Positions 21,930 through 34,099 are shown, counted from the first letter of the stretch. The stretch is 64,000 nucleotides of DNA from Apostichopus japonicus (GCF_037975245.1 NC_092570.1:18551418-18615417), one strand, 5' to 3'. Notes: a model not told the origin generated them from the letters alone. A program made the numbers and translations.

Positions 21930-23280
21930 ATACATTGAGGGAGGGAAAAGGGGATGGGGGGGGAAGGGAAAATGGGTACAGTGAAATGTTAAAATGCTGT
22001 CTATATGGTAAACATTCCTATGCATCATGTGTGAAGGTGAAAGTAGCAACCTTGTAACCTTTACAAATATTTCAATATTGACACAAAAGACTGATGAGTA
22101 TTCTGTCCTCTAGAAATTTACGGCATGTATCACACTGAAAATCTGGCATGTTTAGGACTTGTGAGGACACCTGTTTAACAGCTAGATATGTATATTGTAA
22201 AAAAAAACGACCTCCAAAAATACAAATATCAGCCTGCACCCAAAGAGCAGCGAAGAGCGGCCCTTTTTACGAACAAACAAACGAAAGATAATAAACCGTA
22301 CTTTGTTGTAAAATTATGTAGGCCCCCCTTTTTTTGAGAGAGAGAGAGATTTTACATTTTGTTTTTGTTCATAATTCATGAGCTTGTGTATCTGTCAGGT
22401 TTGAAGAGGCAGTGGTCTTATAAACTTCAGTGTAACAGTCTCTACTTACTAGCACTACGACTGTACATCTATTGGCGAATTTGTGATCTTCTGTCTGAGA
22501 TTGCCGATGAAATCTGTCGCCCCAAGGCACAAAGACAAAGAAATTCAAAAGTATTTGCAATCTACTAAAAAACGTGCGGATTTGAATGTGGATGAGAGGG
22601 TAATATGATAGAGAGAGAGAGAAAGAGAAAAAAAAAGAGTTGCCAAAGGTACATTTTTCCACTGATTTTGTTTTTTTCGTCTCCTGGATCGGGCGAAAGC
22701 GTCTGAAGATTTTCTATAATTATTCGCTACTCTCTGTAATGTTGACGTACATAGCTGTTCGTATGTACAAGACGCATACAACATGATGTATATATACAAT
22801 AATGTTACTGGGTGCGCTTGAACAAAGAATCAAGCAGAATGTCTTCCCCGCAATCGTGATGTGTTTTTATTATTGATGGTTGTGTTCCATTTAAATGTTT
22901 TTATTTTCTTTGTAAGATTTTCAGAAAGTGTTGCTTACATGTAGTTTTCTTGCATCATCATTACCAAAGATTGAAAAAGCAGATTTTTTTTTTATCAGTG
23001 AATGAACTGGAAATGATTTGTTGGAACTTGATTTGGCAATGAACAAATTTTGAATCAACATTGTTGACAAGAACATGCCATGTAAATTTTAACTAATATT
23101 GGTTTTTAATCAATGAGGCAGCCATTTATTGGCAATTTACTCATAATTAATCAATACATTATGATTTTCTAGGAAGAAAAAGGTTTTATTAGAATCATTT
23201 TTCATCATTTGGCTATATTTAAATTTATATTACATTTTTCATGAAAGTGTGTCTGGGTATCTTAGTTAATTTCGGAAAAC
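21930..23280. other. no gene seen; GA microsatellites and G tract
   Basis: Includes a G-rich patch at about 21940-21969, (GA) runs near 22338-22350 and 22611-22630, and a moderately GC-rich stretch at 22400-22560 open in both directions. No domain or clear splice pair was identified. Confidence 0.35.
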
Positions 23281-23285
23281 AAACA

Positions 23286-23333
23286 AAGTAGATTCCGAAG
23301 TAGATTCCGAAGTAGATTCCGAAGTAGATTGCG
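23286..23333 (+). repeat. 12-bp tandem repeat, 4 copies
   Basis: AAGTAGATTCCG repeated four times from 23286. The fourth copy ends TTGCG instead of TTCCG. A 12-bp unit keeps frame, but the reading is short. Confidence 0.95.
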
Positions 23334-23339
23334 CCATGA

Positions 23340-24425
23340 ACATTATTTGAGTGGTGTGTGTGCATTATAAGTCATATTACTATGATTATTATTCAATGTT
23401 TCTTATTCTAAATGCACTCTGACCAGGTGGGTTTAATGGAGAAAAGCTGTCGCAATCAAAAAAGAAAGAAATTTATTTTCTGTTGCCCTGTTGGGGCGAA
23501 CAATTTTCCGTAAAATCATTGCGACCGCCCACGTCAGCATGTTCATTACACAAATGTAAACAAAAAAGTCTACACATGCAGCCCGATCAAGATTTTAACA
23601 CGCAGTTCTATACTCGTATCATCCACTTTTTACAATTCCACAGAGGAAACGTCTGAAAGCACCTGTTTATTCAGTGCAATGGAAGGAAATGACACAATTT
23701 TGCAAGCTATATCCGATATAAGACCGAGAGAAAGATACAAGAGCAAGGACATACAGACAGGCTTGTAACGAAAGTAAAAGTAGTCATTATAAGCAAAAAA
23801 GAGAGATTTGATTTGCGCATGATATGTTGGGCGGGGCTTGCTAATTATGATTGAAGTTTGTAGAATCAAATTTTATTCAGCTCAAAAATTTTTTAACAAC
23901 AGATAACTCAATAAAAATAATGAATATTGATATGAAAATTGCCTAGAACAGTGTCATTTTCACTGAACTTTAAGTGCTGTACGCTGGAAAGGTCAAAGTA
24001 TAAATTTGGCAAACACAAAATGAGACTTAAATAGTTTAGGAGATGTTTAGTAGTGGTCTGAAAGTGGTCGTTCAGATCTGACGGAAGGTCTTACGACTAA
24101 CAACGTAAAATTCAAGATGCGTTCTTCAACAGTGTATGAATCTTTGCTGGTTGCCATGTCTCGTTAATGTTTCTGACTTTCTGAATTCATAAATCATAAA
24201 GTTCCTTTTTAAGAACTTCATAAATATATCCTTTGAAGGTTTTCATGTTTATCAGTGCATTGAATTTGTGTAAGATTGTTTCTATTAATCTGTTCCTTAC
24301 CTTTGCTGTCTACACAAGCTGGTACAGAATGCTTGATAACCCAGTATCTCCGTTATTCGGTTCTCCATCCCTCGTGTTTCGTTTTTTGGTTCCTTGCTGA
24401 AAGCAAAGGAACCTATGTATTCAGG
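23340..24425. other. no gene seen
   Basis: AT-rich sequence with no supported features. Confidence 0.4.
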
Positions 24426-24428
24426 TTG

Positions 24429-24448
24429 GCGTGTGTGTGTGTGTGTGT

Positions 24449-24484
<36 letters not shown>
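24429..24484 (+). repeat. (TG)n microsatellite
   Basis: About 56 bp of TG with one TA interruption, immediately left of the composite AGGTCA repeat. Alternating purine-pyrimidine sequence of this length can adopt Z-DNA. Confidence 0.95.
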
Positions 24485-24486
<2 letters not shown>

Positions 24487-24493
24487 CGCTTAA

Positions 24494-27073
24494 GCTTGTA
24501 TGCACGATAACTCAACAAGGGATTGACTGATCATGATCAAACTTGGTGGGTGGGTGGCCCATAGTGAGTAGATGAACCCTATTGTTTTTGGTGCCCACAA
24601 AGGTCACCAAAGGTCAGTTATGGTCCAAAAACCCAAAATACTAAAACTGCAATAACTCCCAGTGCCAATGTGCGACAAGGTTGATATTTTGGGACAAGTT
24701 GTGAACTGGTTAGGGCAATATTTTGAAACTTAACGGTCATGTGATCTGAGGTCACCAAAGGTCAATTAATGTTAAAAAACTAGTATTTTTGCGATAACTT
24801 GAGAACGAATTGTCCGTTAGGGTTGGGAGTTGCTTCAGTATAATCCAATTGTCGACCCACATCTGGGTGACCCTTGACCTCAATTTGACCTCTCGTGACC
24901 TTTTCATGTTTTGGGGATTTTTACAGTTTCGATGCTATTTTCAGATGTCAAAGGTACCTTCCGATCATAAATATCGATAGGTTGACCCCCGTGTGACCTT
25001 TGTGTGCGAACTTATATGGGGTCAAAGTTTTCGGTCAGAGTTAGGATGGCTGTACAGACTTATCGTGTTGATTTTTGGAATCAGCAGATCAAACTACATT
25101 TGAAACCAAGGTCAAAAGGTCAAAGGTCACATTAGAAAAAATGTGCTTAGTTTGGGAGAAAACGGGCGAAAAAGAAAATGTTTGGTTTTGATGCTAGATT
25201 TGGATATCAAAGGTACCTTCCGATCAAAAATGTCAATGGGTTGACACCCGGGTGACCTTTGTTTGTAAAGTTATACAAGGTCAAAGTTAATTTTCAGACA
25301 TTTAATGCAATAACTCCCAGGGCCAAGGTGTAACAAGGTTGATATTTTGGGACAAGTTGCAAATGGTATAGAGGAATATTTTCAAACTTAACGGTCATGT
25401 GATCCGAGGTCATCAAAGGTCAATTAATGTTAAAAAACTAGTATTTTCGGTGAGAAAATGGGCCAAGATAAAAATGTTTGAATTCTTACAGTTTTGATGC
25501 TATATTCACGTCTCAACAATCAAAAATGTCAATAGGTTTACCCCAGGTGACCTTTGTGTGTGAAGTTATATGAGGTCAAAGTAAATTTTCAGACATTTAG
25601 TGCAATAATTCCCAGTTCCAAGGTGTGACACGGTTGATATTTAGGGACAAGTTGCAAATGGTATAGGGGAATATTTTCAAATTTAACGGTCATGTGATCC
25701 GAGGTCACCAAAGGTCAATTAATGATAAAAAACTAGTATTTTTGCGATAACTTGAGAACGAATTGTCCGTTAGGGTTGGGAGTTGCTTCAATTTAATCCA
25801 ATTGTCGACCCGCATCTGGGTGACCCTTGACCTCAATTTGACCTCTGGTGACCTTTTCATGTTTTGGGGATTTTTACAGTTTCGATGCTATTTTCAGATG
25901 TCAAAGGTACCTTCTGATCATAAATGTCAATGGGTTGACCCCCGTGTGACCTTCGTGTGCGGAGTTATACGAGGTCAAAGTTAATTTTCAGACATTTAAT
26001 GCAATAACTCTCAGTTCCAAGGTGTGACACGGTTGATATTTTGGGACAAGTTGCAAATGGTATAGGGGAATATTCTCAAACTTAACGGTCATGTGATCCG
26101 AGGTCACCAAAGGTCAATTAATGATAAAAAACTAGTATTTTTGCGATAACTTGAGAACGAATTGTCCGTTAGGGTTGGGAGTTGCTTCAATTTAATCCAA
26201 TTGTCGACCCGCATCTGGGTGACCCTTGACCTCAATTTGACCTCTGGTGACCTTTTCATGTTTTGGGGATTTTTACAGTTTCGATGCTATTTTCAGATGT
26301 CAAAGGTACCTTCTGATCATAAATGTCAATGGGTTGACCCCCGTGTGACCTTCGTGTGCGGAGTTATACGAGGTCAAAGTTAATTTTCAGACATTTAATG
26401 CAATAACTCTCAGTTCCAAGGTGTGACACGGTTGATATTTTGGGACAAGTTGCAAATGGTATAGGGGAATATTTTCAAACTTAATGGTCATGTGATCCGA
26501 GGTCACCAAAAATGTCAAAGGTACCTTCTGATCATAAATGTCAATAGGTTGACCCCCGTGTGACCTTCGTGTGCGAAGTTATACGAGGTCAAAGTTAAAA
26601 AATATTAATGAGGTCACAGGTCAAACGTGAAAAACTCCCAAGTTGCAATAACTTGGCTACTATTTATTGGAATTTCGTCAAACTTGGTATGATGATATTG
26701 GTAGATAGTCTCCACACACTGATGTGTGTTGCAATTGATATCATGCATGTTTATAAGGGGGGGGGGCCTAGCATTATTTCGTTATGAAAAGTTTGTATGC
26801 ACAATAACTCAACAAGGGAATGACCAATCATTACCATACTTGGTGAGTGGGTGGCCAATAGTAAGTAGATTAACCCTGTTGATTTTGGTGCTCATATCAT
26901 GAATATTAATGAGGTCATGGGGTCAAACGTGAAATACTCCAAATTGCAATTACTTGGCTACTATTACTAATGGGAATTCGTCAAACTTGGTATGATGATA
27001 ATGGTAGATAGTCTTCACACACTGATGTGTGTTGCAATTGATATCAGGGCTTAGCATTACTTTGGCAACAAAA
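24494..27073 (+). repeat. composite head-satellite-tail repeat
   Basis: A head of about 111 bp (GCTTGTATGCACGATAACTC at 24494) recurs as GTTTGTATGCACAATAACTC at 26791. A tail starting AATATTAATGAGGTCA occurs at 26601 and 26902, runs through GGTATGATGAT and GATAGTC, and ends near GC(T/C)TAGCATTA. So two head-tail elements lie in tandem, and the first has its head and tail pushed apart by a 2-kb internal satellite. The compact second copy is 26791-27073, about 283 bp. The whole block is non-coding. Confidence 0.8.
24649..26600 (+). repeat. 399-bp satellite rich in AGGTCA half-sites
   Basis: The landmark GCAATAA(C/T)TC occurs at 24649, 25307, 25602, 26001 and 26400, spacings 658, 295, 399 and 399. 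The last two full units are almost identical from about 25690 on, so that duplication is recent. The 658-bp copy carries an extra internal segment and the 295-bp copy a deletion. Each full unit holds an AGGTCA-CCAA-AGGTCA pair (DR4; 25702-25717, 26101-26116) and a minus-strand cluster at 25821-25854 with DR4, DR5 and DR1 spacing. At 25109-25129 three AGGTCA sites are spaced DR2 then DR1. The identical 73-codon frames at 25763 and 26162 are products of the duplication, not genes. Confidence 0.9.
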
Positions 27074-27089
27074 GTTTGTGAGCATAAAT

Positions 27090-27235
27090 TACTGTTGTTG
27101 TATTAGGGCTTTGTTAGAAATTTCCCTATGAATGGAACTAATGAACAGCAGCAAGGAACCATGAAATGTTTTCATTCTGGTTTATATGGGTTTCTATGTG
27201 TTTTATAAGGGTTTTCTATGTGTTTTATGTGTTAA
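27090..27235. other. no gene seen; short direct repeats
   Basis: Contains two copies of a TTTCTATGTGTTTTAT word near 27191-27232. Confidence 0.5.
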
Positions 27236-27239
27236 TTAT

Positions 27240-27500
27240 TATTTAATTACGTTTATATAGCACTTATTCTAAAAGTAGGCTTTAAGTGCTTTAGACATGA
27301 GAGAAACTTTGTAACGTAATAAAAAAGATAACAATGAAATTAATTAGATCTATGACAATAGAAACTATAAACGTAAACTATAAACAATATAAATAGCAAA
27401 GTAGACTAGTAGAGATACTGTTAAAAAATCAAACTACCAAGTTCCTGCGAGTTCCTGCTTACAGGAGGATCTAAAATACATATACATACATACATACAAG
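27240..27500. repeat. possible retroposon fragment with (ACAT)n tail
   Basis: Starts with TTATATAGCACTTATTC and GGCTTTAAGTGCTTTAGACAT, like the TATATAGCGCT...AAGCGCTTTA motif seen in many invertebrate repeats. A-rich sequence follows, with ATACATACATACATAC near 27482-27498. Compare 19140-19400. Boundaries and class are uncertain. Confidence 0.35.
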
Positions 27501-27509
27501 AGGAACATA

Positions 27510-29300
27510 AAAGTAAACAGCTGAGTGTTAGCTAAATGCTACCTAGTCTTGTACAAGTGTTTAAATATATACTGCTTCAGAGAAATCCTTCTCTAGGTGT
27601 CAGAGTATTTGTCTAAATACAACGCAGACAAAATGTCAGCCGTTATCCGAAGATGTTTAAGAAACAAACATGATGTCATCAAAACACCAAATAGAAAGCA
27701 AAAAAAGATCGAGCTATTTTGAGTTCAGTAATTCATGAGAACCACCGGGCATATTTTTTCGCCTCGTGATTTTAAATTTGACACCCCAGACGGGCACCGA
27801 ATAGAAACCCCTAAGTACCCACATGGATGTGTCTACTCTATAGAACTCAGACAATATTCTCTGCACGTATGCGGTTGTGCGTTGTAAACGGTTGTTGATA
27901 CCACCCCCTCTGGATGAACCGAGAAACCCACTGAGCGAGTGATCACTTTGTATGACAGACAGACCTAATTTTGTGACCTAGGATGGCCTACTCACAGCTG
28001 CCTATAGTGAAAGGCAATTGAATTTAGTGGTGAGTCACTTTCTGTGTCTGCCTGCTAACATAGATGCTCGGTTGAAAATATGAGATTGTGATTGCCCTAA
28101 TTATTCACTTCACTTCTCTCTCTTGAATATCTGTCTCCATTCTAAATATGCAATCAAGTCAGCCTAGCTTACAAAATTTGGTAACATTTGATGCCGCACT
28201 CCCCCTCCCCCCCCCTTCACTGACCTACTTCAGGGTCAGCACCCACTTCCTTCCAAATCTACCATCTTCAAGGCTTGTAACTTTCAATTCCAGAGTGTTT
28301 TGCAAGCCACTGGAATCTCATAGGTTTTAATGTATTGGTGAAGTTTCTGTAGTGGAATTCATATCCCGTCCTCCCCATTATGTAAGCGGGGCCTAGGAGA
28401 CCCATGTTGTTGTTACAGCCAGTGTTTGAGTATTAATGAGTGGTGATTTATCATTGAATGAATCGACTCAGAAAAAGTTGTGACCTATTAAAACTCAATG
28501 TGATCTTAAAATTTTCCTTTGGAAAGATTGGACGTTTTTTTACAAAGTTTTCATTGGTTGTGCGGTTTGATGGGCTATAAAAATGACACAGTGTGGCATC
28601 ATCTTTTCTTTCGTTTATCTGGGTTGAGTTAAGTACCACTAGATAAATGACAATTTCAGGGATAGATGCATCTGTTTAAAAGCAAATGAAAACAGTAACA
28701 GTCTACTAATTTGTGTTCGTTACAGAAGTTAATAACCCTGAGAATAGTCGACAGCCCATACCAACTTGATCTGCTCGGTAGTTTGTGTACTTTAAGCTAT
28801 TTTCCTGTGCGTTCTTTTTTTGTGCAGCACTTTGGGTTTAGTCGGCAAATATTGGGGTTATTTTAATACCAGATTTACAGATTTCTATTAAACCAAAAAT
28901 ATAAGATTGCTATAGATAGGTCTATTATTTGCACCAAATTAATGTAATGGGCAATTTATAACAGTTGATTATAAAAATTCCCATAGAGAACTAGAGAAAT
29001 TTTCTGGAGACTTATGATAACAATGTTTATTCATATATATGCAATGTAGTAAATCAATATATTTTTGCATATTTCTTGTTCCTTGTCAAAGGCAGAATGA
29101 ATCTACATGTGATGGTAATGGCATGTGTATGTGTTAGTATGTATTTGTGTGCATGTGCGGTCGTGTGTGTGCGTGTGTGTGTTGCCTTGGCAAGTGAACA
29201 CAGTATTAAACTTAAACAGCAACATGATCGTTGAACTTCATACATGGAATGTTTAGGCTCACTGTAGTAAATACCAGCACCCTTTTCTTTTTATGTAGAT
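27510..29300. other. no gene seen; C-rich and TG patches
   Basis: A C-rich tract is at about 28200-28217 and an imperfect TG run at about 29158-29183. The stretch near 29090-29130 resembles 50055-50100 (GAATCTA(C/T), GATGGT, ATGGCATGTGT), suggesting an extended family B copy. No gene supported. Confidence 0.35.
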
Positions 29301-29302
29301 GT

Positions 29303-29450
29303 AGAAGGTCCATTGAGGTCAACAGAGGTCAAAGTTTAAAAAGTAAAGATTGTCATACTAGTTAGCCAACTCCATCTTAGTGAGTACAAGAATCATGTTG
29401 TTTAATGTGGAGGTCAAAGGTGAACAGAGATCAATAATTTGATATATATG
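29303..29450 (+). repeat. AGGTCA-bearing dispersed repeat (family B)
   Basis: Two AGGTCA at 29316-29321 and 29326-29331 separated by ACAG (DR4), then after TTAGTGAGTACAAGAATC an AGGTCA-A-AGGTGA (DR1-like) at 29411-29423. The AGTACAAGAA segment is shared with 36527 and 50204. Confidence 0.5.
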
Positions 29451-29454
29451 TCAT

Positions 29455-30080
29455 CAAGAATGTGGAATTTTATTGAAAATTGTGATAAATCAAATAAGTA
29501 CTCACAATGTGTCATATGTCTATACTTGTTGTCTTTGATGCAGATACAAGACATGGTTTTTCATCTAGTTTGATGGTTCATTTTTCTTTCGCTCTAAAGT
29601 TACTTATTTTTTATCTTGCTAAAGGAAAGAATAAAAATCTGATCAAAATAAATCTTGTTTCTTTTTTGTAGGTAAATCAAAATTCTCTTTAAAAACAACA
29701 AGTTCTTTTGGAGAGGAATACATATATATATATATATATTAATTTTTTAAATCATTGACTGTTGATTAGACAACCTATTCCATTCTCTAGACAGGGAGAG
29801 CAAAGATGGTTTTGTTTTATTTCATCCAGACTTGATGGCAAGATATAATTACTGTAATGAAAAATAAGGCTTTTGAGTTCATAGACCCTCAAGATTAATA
29901 GCTCTGGGATGGTAGATATAGGTCAATGAGTTTTTTATGAGACTTGTTTCCAAGCAGAACAGCTTCAAACAAAAAATTCTAGAACAGTACGAGGAGGACG
30001 AGATGGGATAGAGGTTGACGATGCCTTGACACATCCTCCCCATAGCAGAGAATGTCATTCCATCTTGGATCACGAGATGA
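29455..30080. other. no gene seen; (AT)n run
   Basis: An (AT)9-10 run lies at about 29722-29740. The 120-codon minus frame at 29879-30241 is Ser/Phe/Ile-rich and partly made by the adjacent purine tract; it is taken as chance. Confidence 0.4.
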
Positions 30081-30089
30081 TGAATGTTT

Positions 30090-30152
30090 GATGAGACATA
30101 GAAAGAGAGAGAGAAGGGAGAGAGGAAGAAAGAGAAAGAGAAAGACAAGAGA
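30090..30152 (+). repeat. purine (GA) tract
   Basis: GA-rich low-complexity stretch with GAGAGAG, GAAGAAAGAGAAAG words; on the minus strand it is an almost pure TC tract that could form H-DNA. Confidence 0.7.
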
Positions 30153-30360
30153 GTAATGTTAAAATGTTGGATATATATAATGTTAGTTGATTGCATGAAC
30201 ACCGTTGACTGAATGTTAACGGTTGTGTATCCATAGATCATTAAACTATGTAATGCCGAATAGGTACGTGGGCCAAAGTTATGCTACTAACAGGAGAGAT
30301 GTGATATAATATCATATTGAAAATCATATTGAATAAACAACTGGATGTACATTGGAAGTG

Positions 30361-30407
30361 AAAATGTGGTGGCGGGTGGGCGAGAAGCGGGTGGGGGGAA
30401 GGGAGAA
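30361..30407 (+). other. G-rich tract, G-quadruplex candidate
   Basis: Runs of three or more G at GCGGGTGGGCG, GCGGGTGGGGGG and AAGGGAG within about 47 bp satisfy a four-run G-quadruplex pattern on the plus strand. Confidence 0.5.
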
Positions 30408-30409
30408 CA

Positions 30410-31985
30410 GGAGAATCAGTAATTAGCACATGAAGGAATGACCACAGGTACCACGCCTTCAAGAGGAAATTTCTTACTTTGATGTTTGTCGGCGTCGTGT
30501 GCAAATTTGTTCCAAATTTTACAGTGTTACCATGTTAATAGTTTGACTCCTCTCTGTTGCACAACTGATTGCATCTTGGTATATACTGGTTTTAATTTTG
30601 GACATGTTTACATCGCTTTTGGCATATATCGATACGTTTCTTCAACATTTAGTAGACGTATGGCGTCTAAGCACGCATTAAGTGATTATAATGCTATTGT
30701 GCCTACATATTCAGCACTAATGCTAGAGTTAGCCTGCCATGTTGGTCACTGATATATATTTTCTATTTAAAGTATAACACGCTCATCTATATGTAAACTT
30801 GTCGTAGTCAAAGATATAGAATGTCCAAAAGTTGTGACTTCTACACACAATATATTAAAAAGAAAGCAGTGTTAGATTTAAGCAGATAATGAACCAATCT
30901 AGAATATAAATCCAAAGTCTTTCAGAATGGTATAGATTCACTAGGAAGAGGATGCAGGCTGTGATCCAGTAGTGTGTTTGCGTAAGGGGGGGGGGGGGTC
31001 GGGGTTGGTGGGTTATTGTAGTTTTTTGAATCCCAAATCACTCAGTTTTAGGACTTATGAAGCAACCTTTCCACAAAGTCTTGCAATCTTGAGCATGTAT
31101 ATATATGCAATGTTACAAAAAAAAGTGATGATTTATCACTTTATACATCCACTTGATGCCAATTCATGCATTATATCGAACGTTGACTGTAGACCTAAAG
31201 CATACAGACACAGCCTTCTTCCATGGTTTTGTTTCCACACAACTTTCTAGCATAGGAAACCATTTTCGAGTTACTTTTGATTTGAGTCAATATAAGTATC
31301 AATGTTTCATATTTGTTCTTCTCACAATATTCATGATGGTTAATGTTACCTAGCAACTGCTATAAACTTATATATTCATTTTGGAAAAGCAATATTGCCA
31401 AGTTTGCCAACAAAGGGAAAACAAATGAATATATTTCCATTTTTACATGAGTCACTGCAAAAAGTGCAAAGACGCTACTGTATCTTTTTTTCAAACTAAA
31501 TGCATTCATTACGGCAAGCACTTATATATATCCGTCTTTATTCAGATTAAAGGTTCGTAATAGTTTTTGGAGTAATATTTGACTTCTTTTTGATGGAGAC
31601 CTTGTGTAATGTGGACCTACTTAACAGACTGAAAGTATAGGTGTTTATGTGTAGTGAGGTGAGAATCATAATGCCAAGAAGATGTATACTTTCACTATGT
31701 AACAGTAAAATGAAAACTAAAGGAAAAAAAAATAAATAAAAGAAAAACATAATGGAAAAAGACTTGAACATGTCATGTAGCATTTTATGAAAGAGAAAAA
31801 GAAAAATGGAGAAATTGAAAATAGCTTATTAGATTTATAATTCCATTTCTGGAAGAAGTGAAGAGTATGAAGATGTGTATTAATGTATAGTACAGCCAAT
31901 CTTTTGTGAGGGGGGAGGGAGGGTGGGGGTGGGGACTTTTTTTGCTTTTAGAAATGCATTTAAGGATCCAGACAAAAAAAATGGA
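30410..31985. other. no gene seen; long G runs
   Basis: Contains G13 at 30986-30998, a G-rich tract at about 31910-31935 and an A-rich patch at about 31720-31745. Frames of 60-92 codons overlap each other on both strands and are not supported. Confidence 0.4.
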
Positions 31986-31989
31986 ACAA

Positions 31990-32100
31990 TATGGAGGTTA
32001 GAATACAGTATTTGTTAGGAAACATGTACGTAAATATAAAGTGGATATAAATGCAACATGGAAGGTCAGAGTACAGTATTTAAGAGGAAACATATAAAGT
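31990..32100 (+). repeat. diverged 68-bp tandem duplication
   Basis: ATGGAGGTTAGAATACAGTA at about 31993 and ATGGAAGGTCAGAGTACAGTA at about 32059 begin two units sharing TATTT, AGGAAACAT and ATATAAAG in order. Confidence 0.65.
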
Positions 32101-32109
32101 TGCTTGAGT

Positions 32110-32365
32110 TGAAGATCAAAACTTACAGATAGAAATAAAAGAAATGTGTTAAAATGCTCTTGTGTGTGGACAGACATGTAAGCTTATCTTATTCTCGTGT
32201 CCTAGTTGGGTTGTTTGTGAACTTTGGATCTGGAAAGCATCTGCATATGTCCGAAAATGTTTCGTCTTGCTTTGAGCTCTGCCAATTAATGAAATGGTGG
32301 TTTAATTAAAATATCGTTCCCTTTAAGCGGACACTTTTCATTCTTTTGCAGTCAAAGGAGTTTTT
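32110..32365. other. no gene seen
   Basis: AT-rich, unremarkable. Confidence 0.4.
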
Positions 32366-32369
32366 CTTT

Positions 32370-32720
32370 CTTTCCGCTTTGGCCTCTGGCGGCGATTGGA
32401 ACTTTAGCTAGTAAGGTAAACCTCTGAGATGTTGCACCAATAGTCATGCTCTGGTTAATCCTTTGTTGCCATGGCTAAATCCCTAAAAATAACCTCAAAA
32501 TCAGGACGGCGTAGACAATAGCAACGGTCGTCGTCAGTCGGTCGGCAAGAGTTCCAGACACAGAGTATTACGTCAATCAAACCCTCGAACACTTCTTGAT
32601 TTTAAGAATTCATTGTAGAGCCAGTCCGATATTAAATGCTGCGGATCTTAAACCTTTGAACTCTGCTGTGTAACAACAGTAGTCAGCCAGCGCTGTTTGT
32701 CAAGATCGTTCGACCGTACA
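32370..32720. other. CpG-containing islet
   Basis: Contains TGGCGGCGATTGG, GGACGGCGTAG, GGTCGTCGTCAGTCGGTCGG and CAGCGCTG. CCATGG at about 32469 begins short frames both ways. A minus-strand frame of about 48 codons (about 32460-32605) is open but unrecognised. It could be a regulatory element or untranslated exon. Confidence 0.2.
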
Positions 32721-32729
32721 GAGGGGCAT

Positions 32730-33820
32730 TCTGTGTCCTTAGCATGTGGAAATTGGTTTTGTTAATTGTCCACTATTAAAAGAGTTTGGAAGTTTAAATT
32801 TACTGCAGCCAGTTAACTGTTGAAATTGTAAGGAGGTTGTGATGTGAACGTGTTTATATCACTGCATAGTAGCCAAAAGGGTGCCATGGTTGTTCAAATT
32901 TCTCAATCTTCCCTTCCCTACCACAACATCCCCTCTCCCCTCATACCTCCCCCTCCTTCAATCCTCTCAAAAACATTTTCCAATTTTTTTTTTCTAGTTT
33001 TACATGAAACCAAAAACATATTAGAGAAACTTTTGGTTTAAAAGCTTAACAGTTGAACAGACCTGTGTTAATGTTGTCGGTAGTTATCATGTTGTTACAA
33101 ATAGGTCTTCTGACTACAAAGCCATACTTAGTAAACTATGCACACAATTGGTTACTGGTATACACCTCGGTCTATCATAAATAGGTCATCAGTCTTGGCC
33201 TCCAAATCTTAGCATGATAAAAATTGTTAGAAGTTTGGAAAAGAACTTTCCTGGATGATCTGGTCCTCAAAATTATTCCTCAAACCTGAGATTGTTACAA
33301 AATTAAAGATAATTTCTCTGTGCTGTGTGCAGGTGACTTATCTGACTTTCCAGCATATTTTGGGGAAATTCTGATGACGTTTTCAGATCTATACAGCCAA
33401 AACTGTTAGGCTTCTCAAGTCTGTTAATGTGAACTGTTTAATCCAGTTTTAACTCACAAGGTTTTCTTATATCTCAGACATTCTATTTTAAGTTGGTCTG
33501 ACTCATTGGTTTACAACTATGAAGTTTATTGCAAGATTTCATTCTACTCGCAACAATTTCTAGGGACCTAATTAGTAGTTACCTTTCCTTTGCAACCAAG
33601 GATTACAGTACGAGCAGATTCAATACAAACTGTAGGTGCGTGCAACATAGCTGATTCTTGAAATAAATGAAGTGTGTTGTTAGCATTTAAACAGTATTAA
33701 AAAAAATTAATAAATGACATGAAATACAAAGGTTGATAAGTTAATAGGATTTGGTATTAATTTATCATTTCATGCATCTTTCTGTTCACTACCATGGCGG
33801 AAATATGATTTTTAAATGTC
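32730..33820. other. no gene seen; pyrimidine patch
   Basis: A C/T-rich patch is at about 32905-32965. The rest is AT-rich and unremarkable. Confidence 0.4.
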
Positions 33821-33823
33821 ATT

Positions 33824-34038
33824 TTATCTCTGTGTACTCCATATATTGCTTGAAGAAAGTAGATACTTTGGCCCAGTTTTATGTGAATACACAGATATGT
33901 AGTACTGTATGCACACACCATTGATGTGCCTGAGTACCACCTCAGGGTATGCTCTGTTAAAGATGTGTACAAGTGTACCTGTGACCTCGCTGAGGTCATT
34001 CAAGGACACAACAGAGCCTTGTAAGGTTACTATTTTGC
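33824..34038 (-). other. possible terminal exon, minus strand, 71 codons
   Basis: On the minus strand a pyrimidine-rich stretch ending TGTGTATTCCAAG (AG at 34039-34040) could be an acceptor. A frame then stays open for 71 codons to a stop at 33824-33826. The product would alternate Val/Leu/Ile with polar residues, as in a beta-rich domain, but I recognise no family. Plus-strand and other minus-strand frames overlap it, so confidence is low. A possible donor CCCTGAG-GTGGTA lies inside. Confidence 0.18.
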
Positions 34039-34099
34039 CTTGGAATACACAAAAGGGGTTAAAGAACACTATGGCTAAGATTTCTACCAATTTTCAATA

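Noticed and set aside
24276-24530. Cys/Val-rich frame through the (TG)n run
   Set aside because: Half of it is translated TG microsatellite.
25763-26383. Two identical 73-codon plus-strand frames
   Set aside because: They lie exactly 399 bp apart within the satellite unit; identity reflects DNA duplication, not protein constraint.
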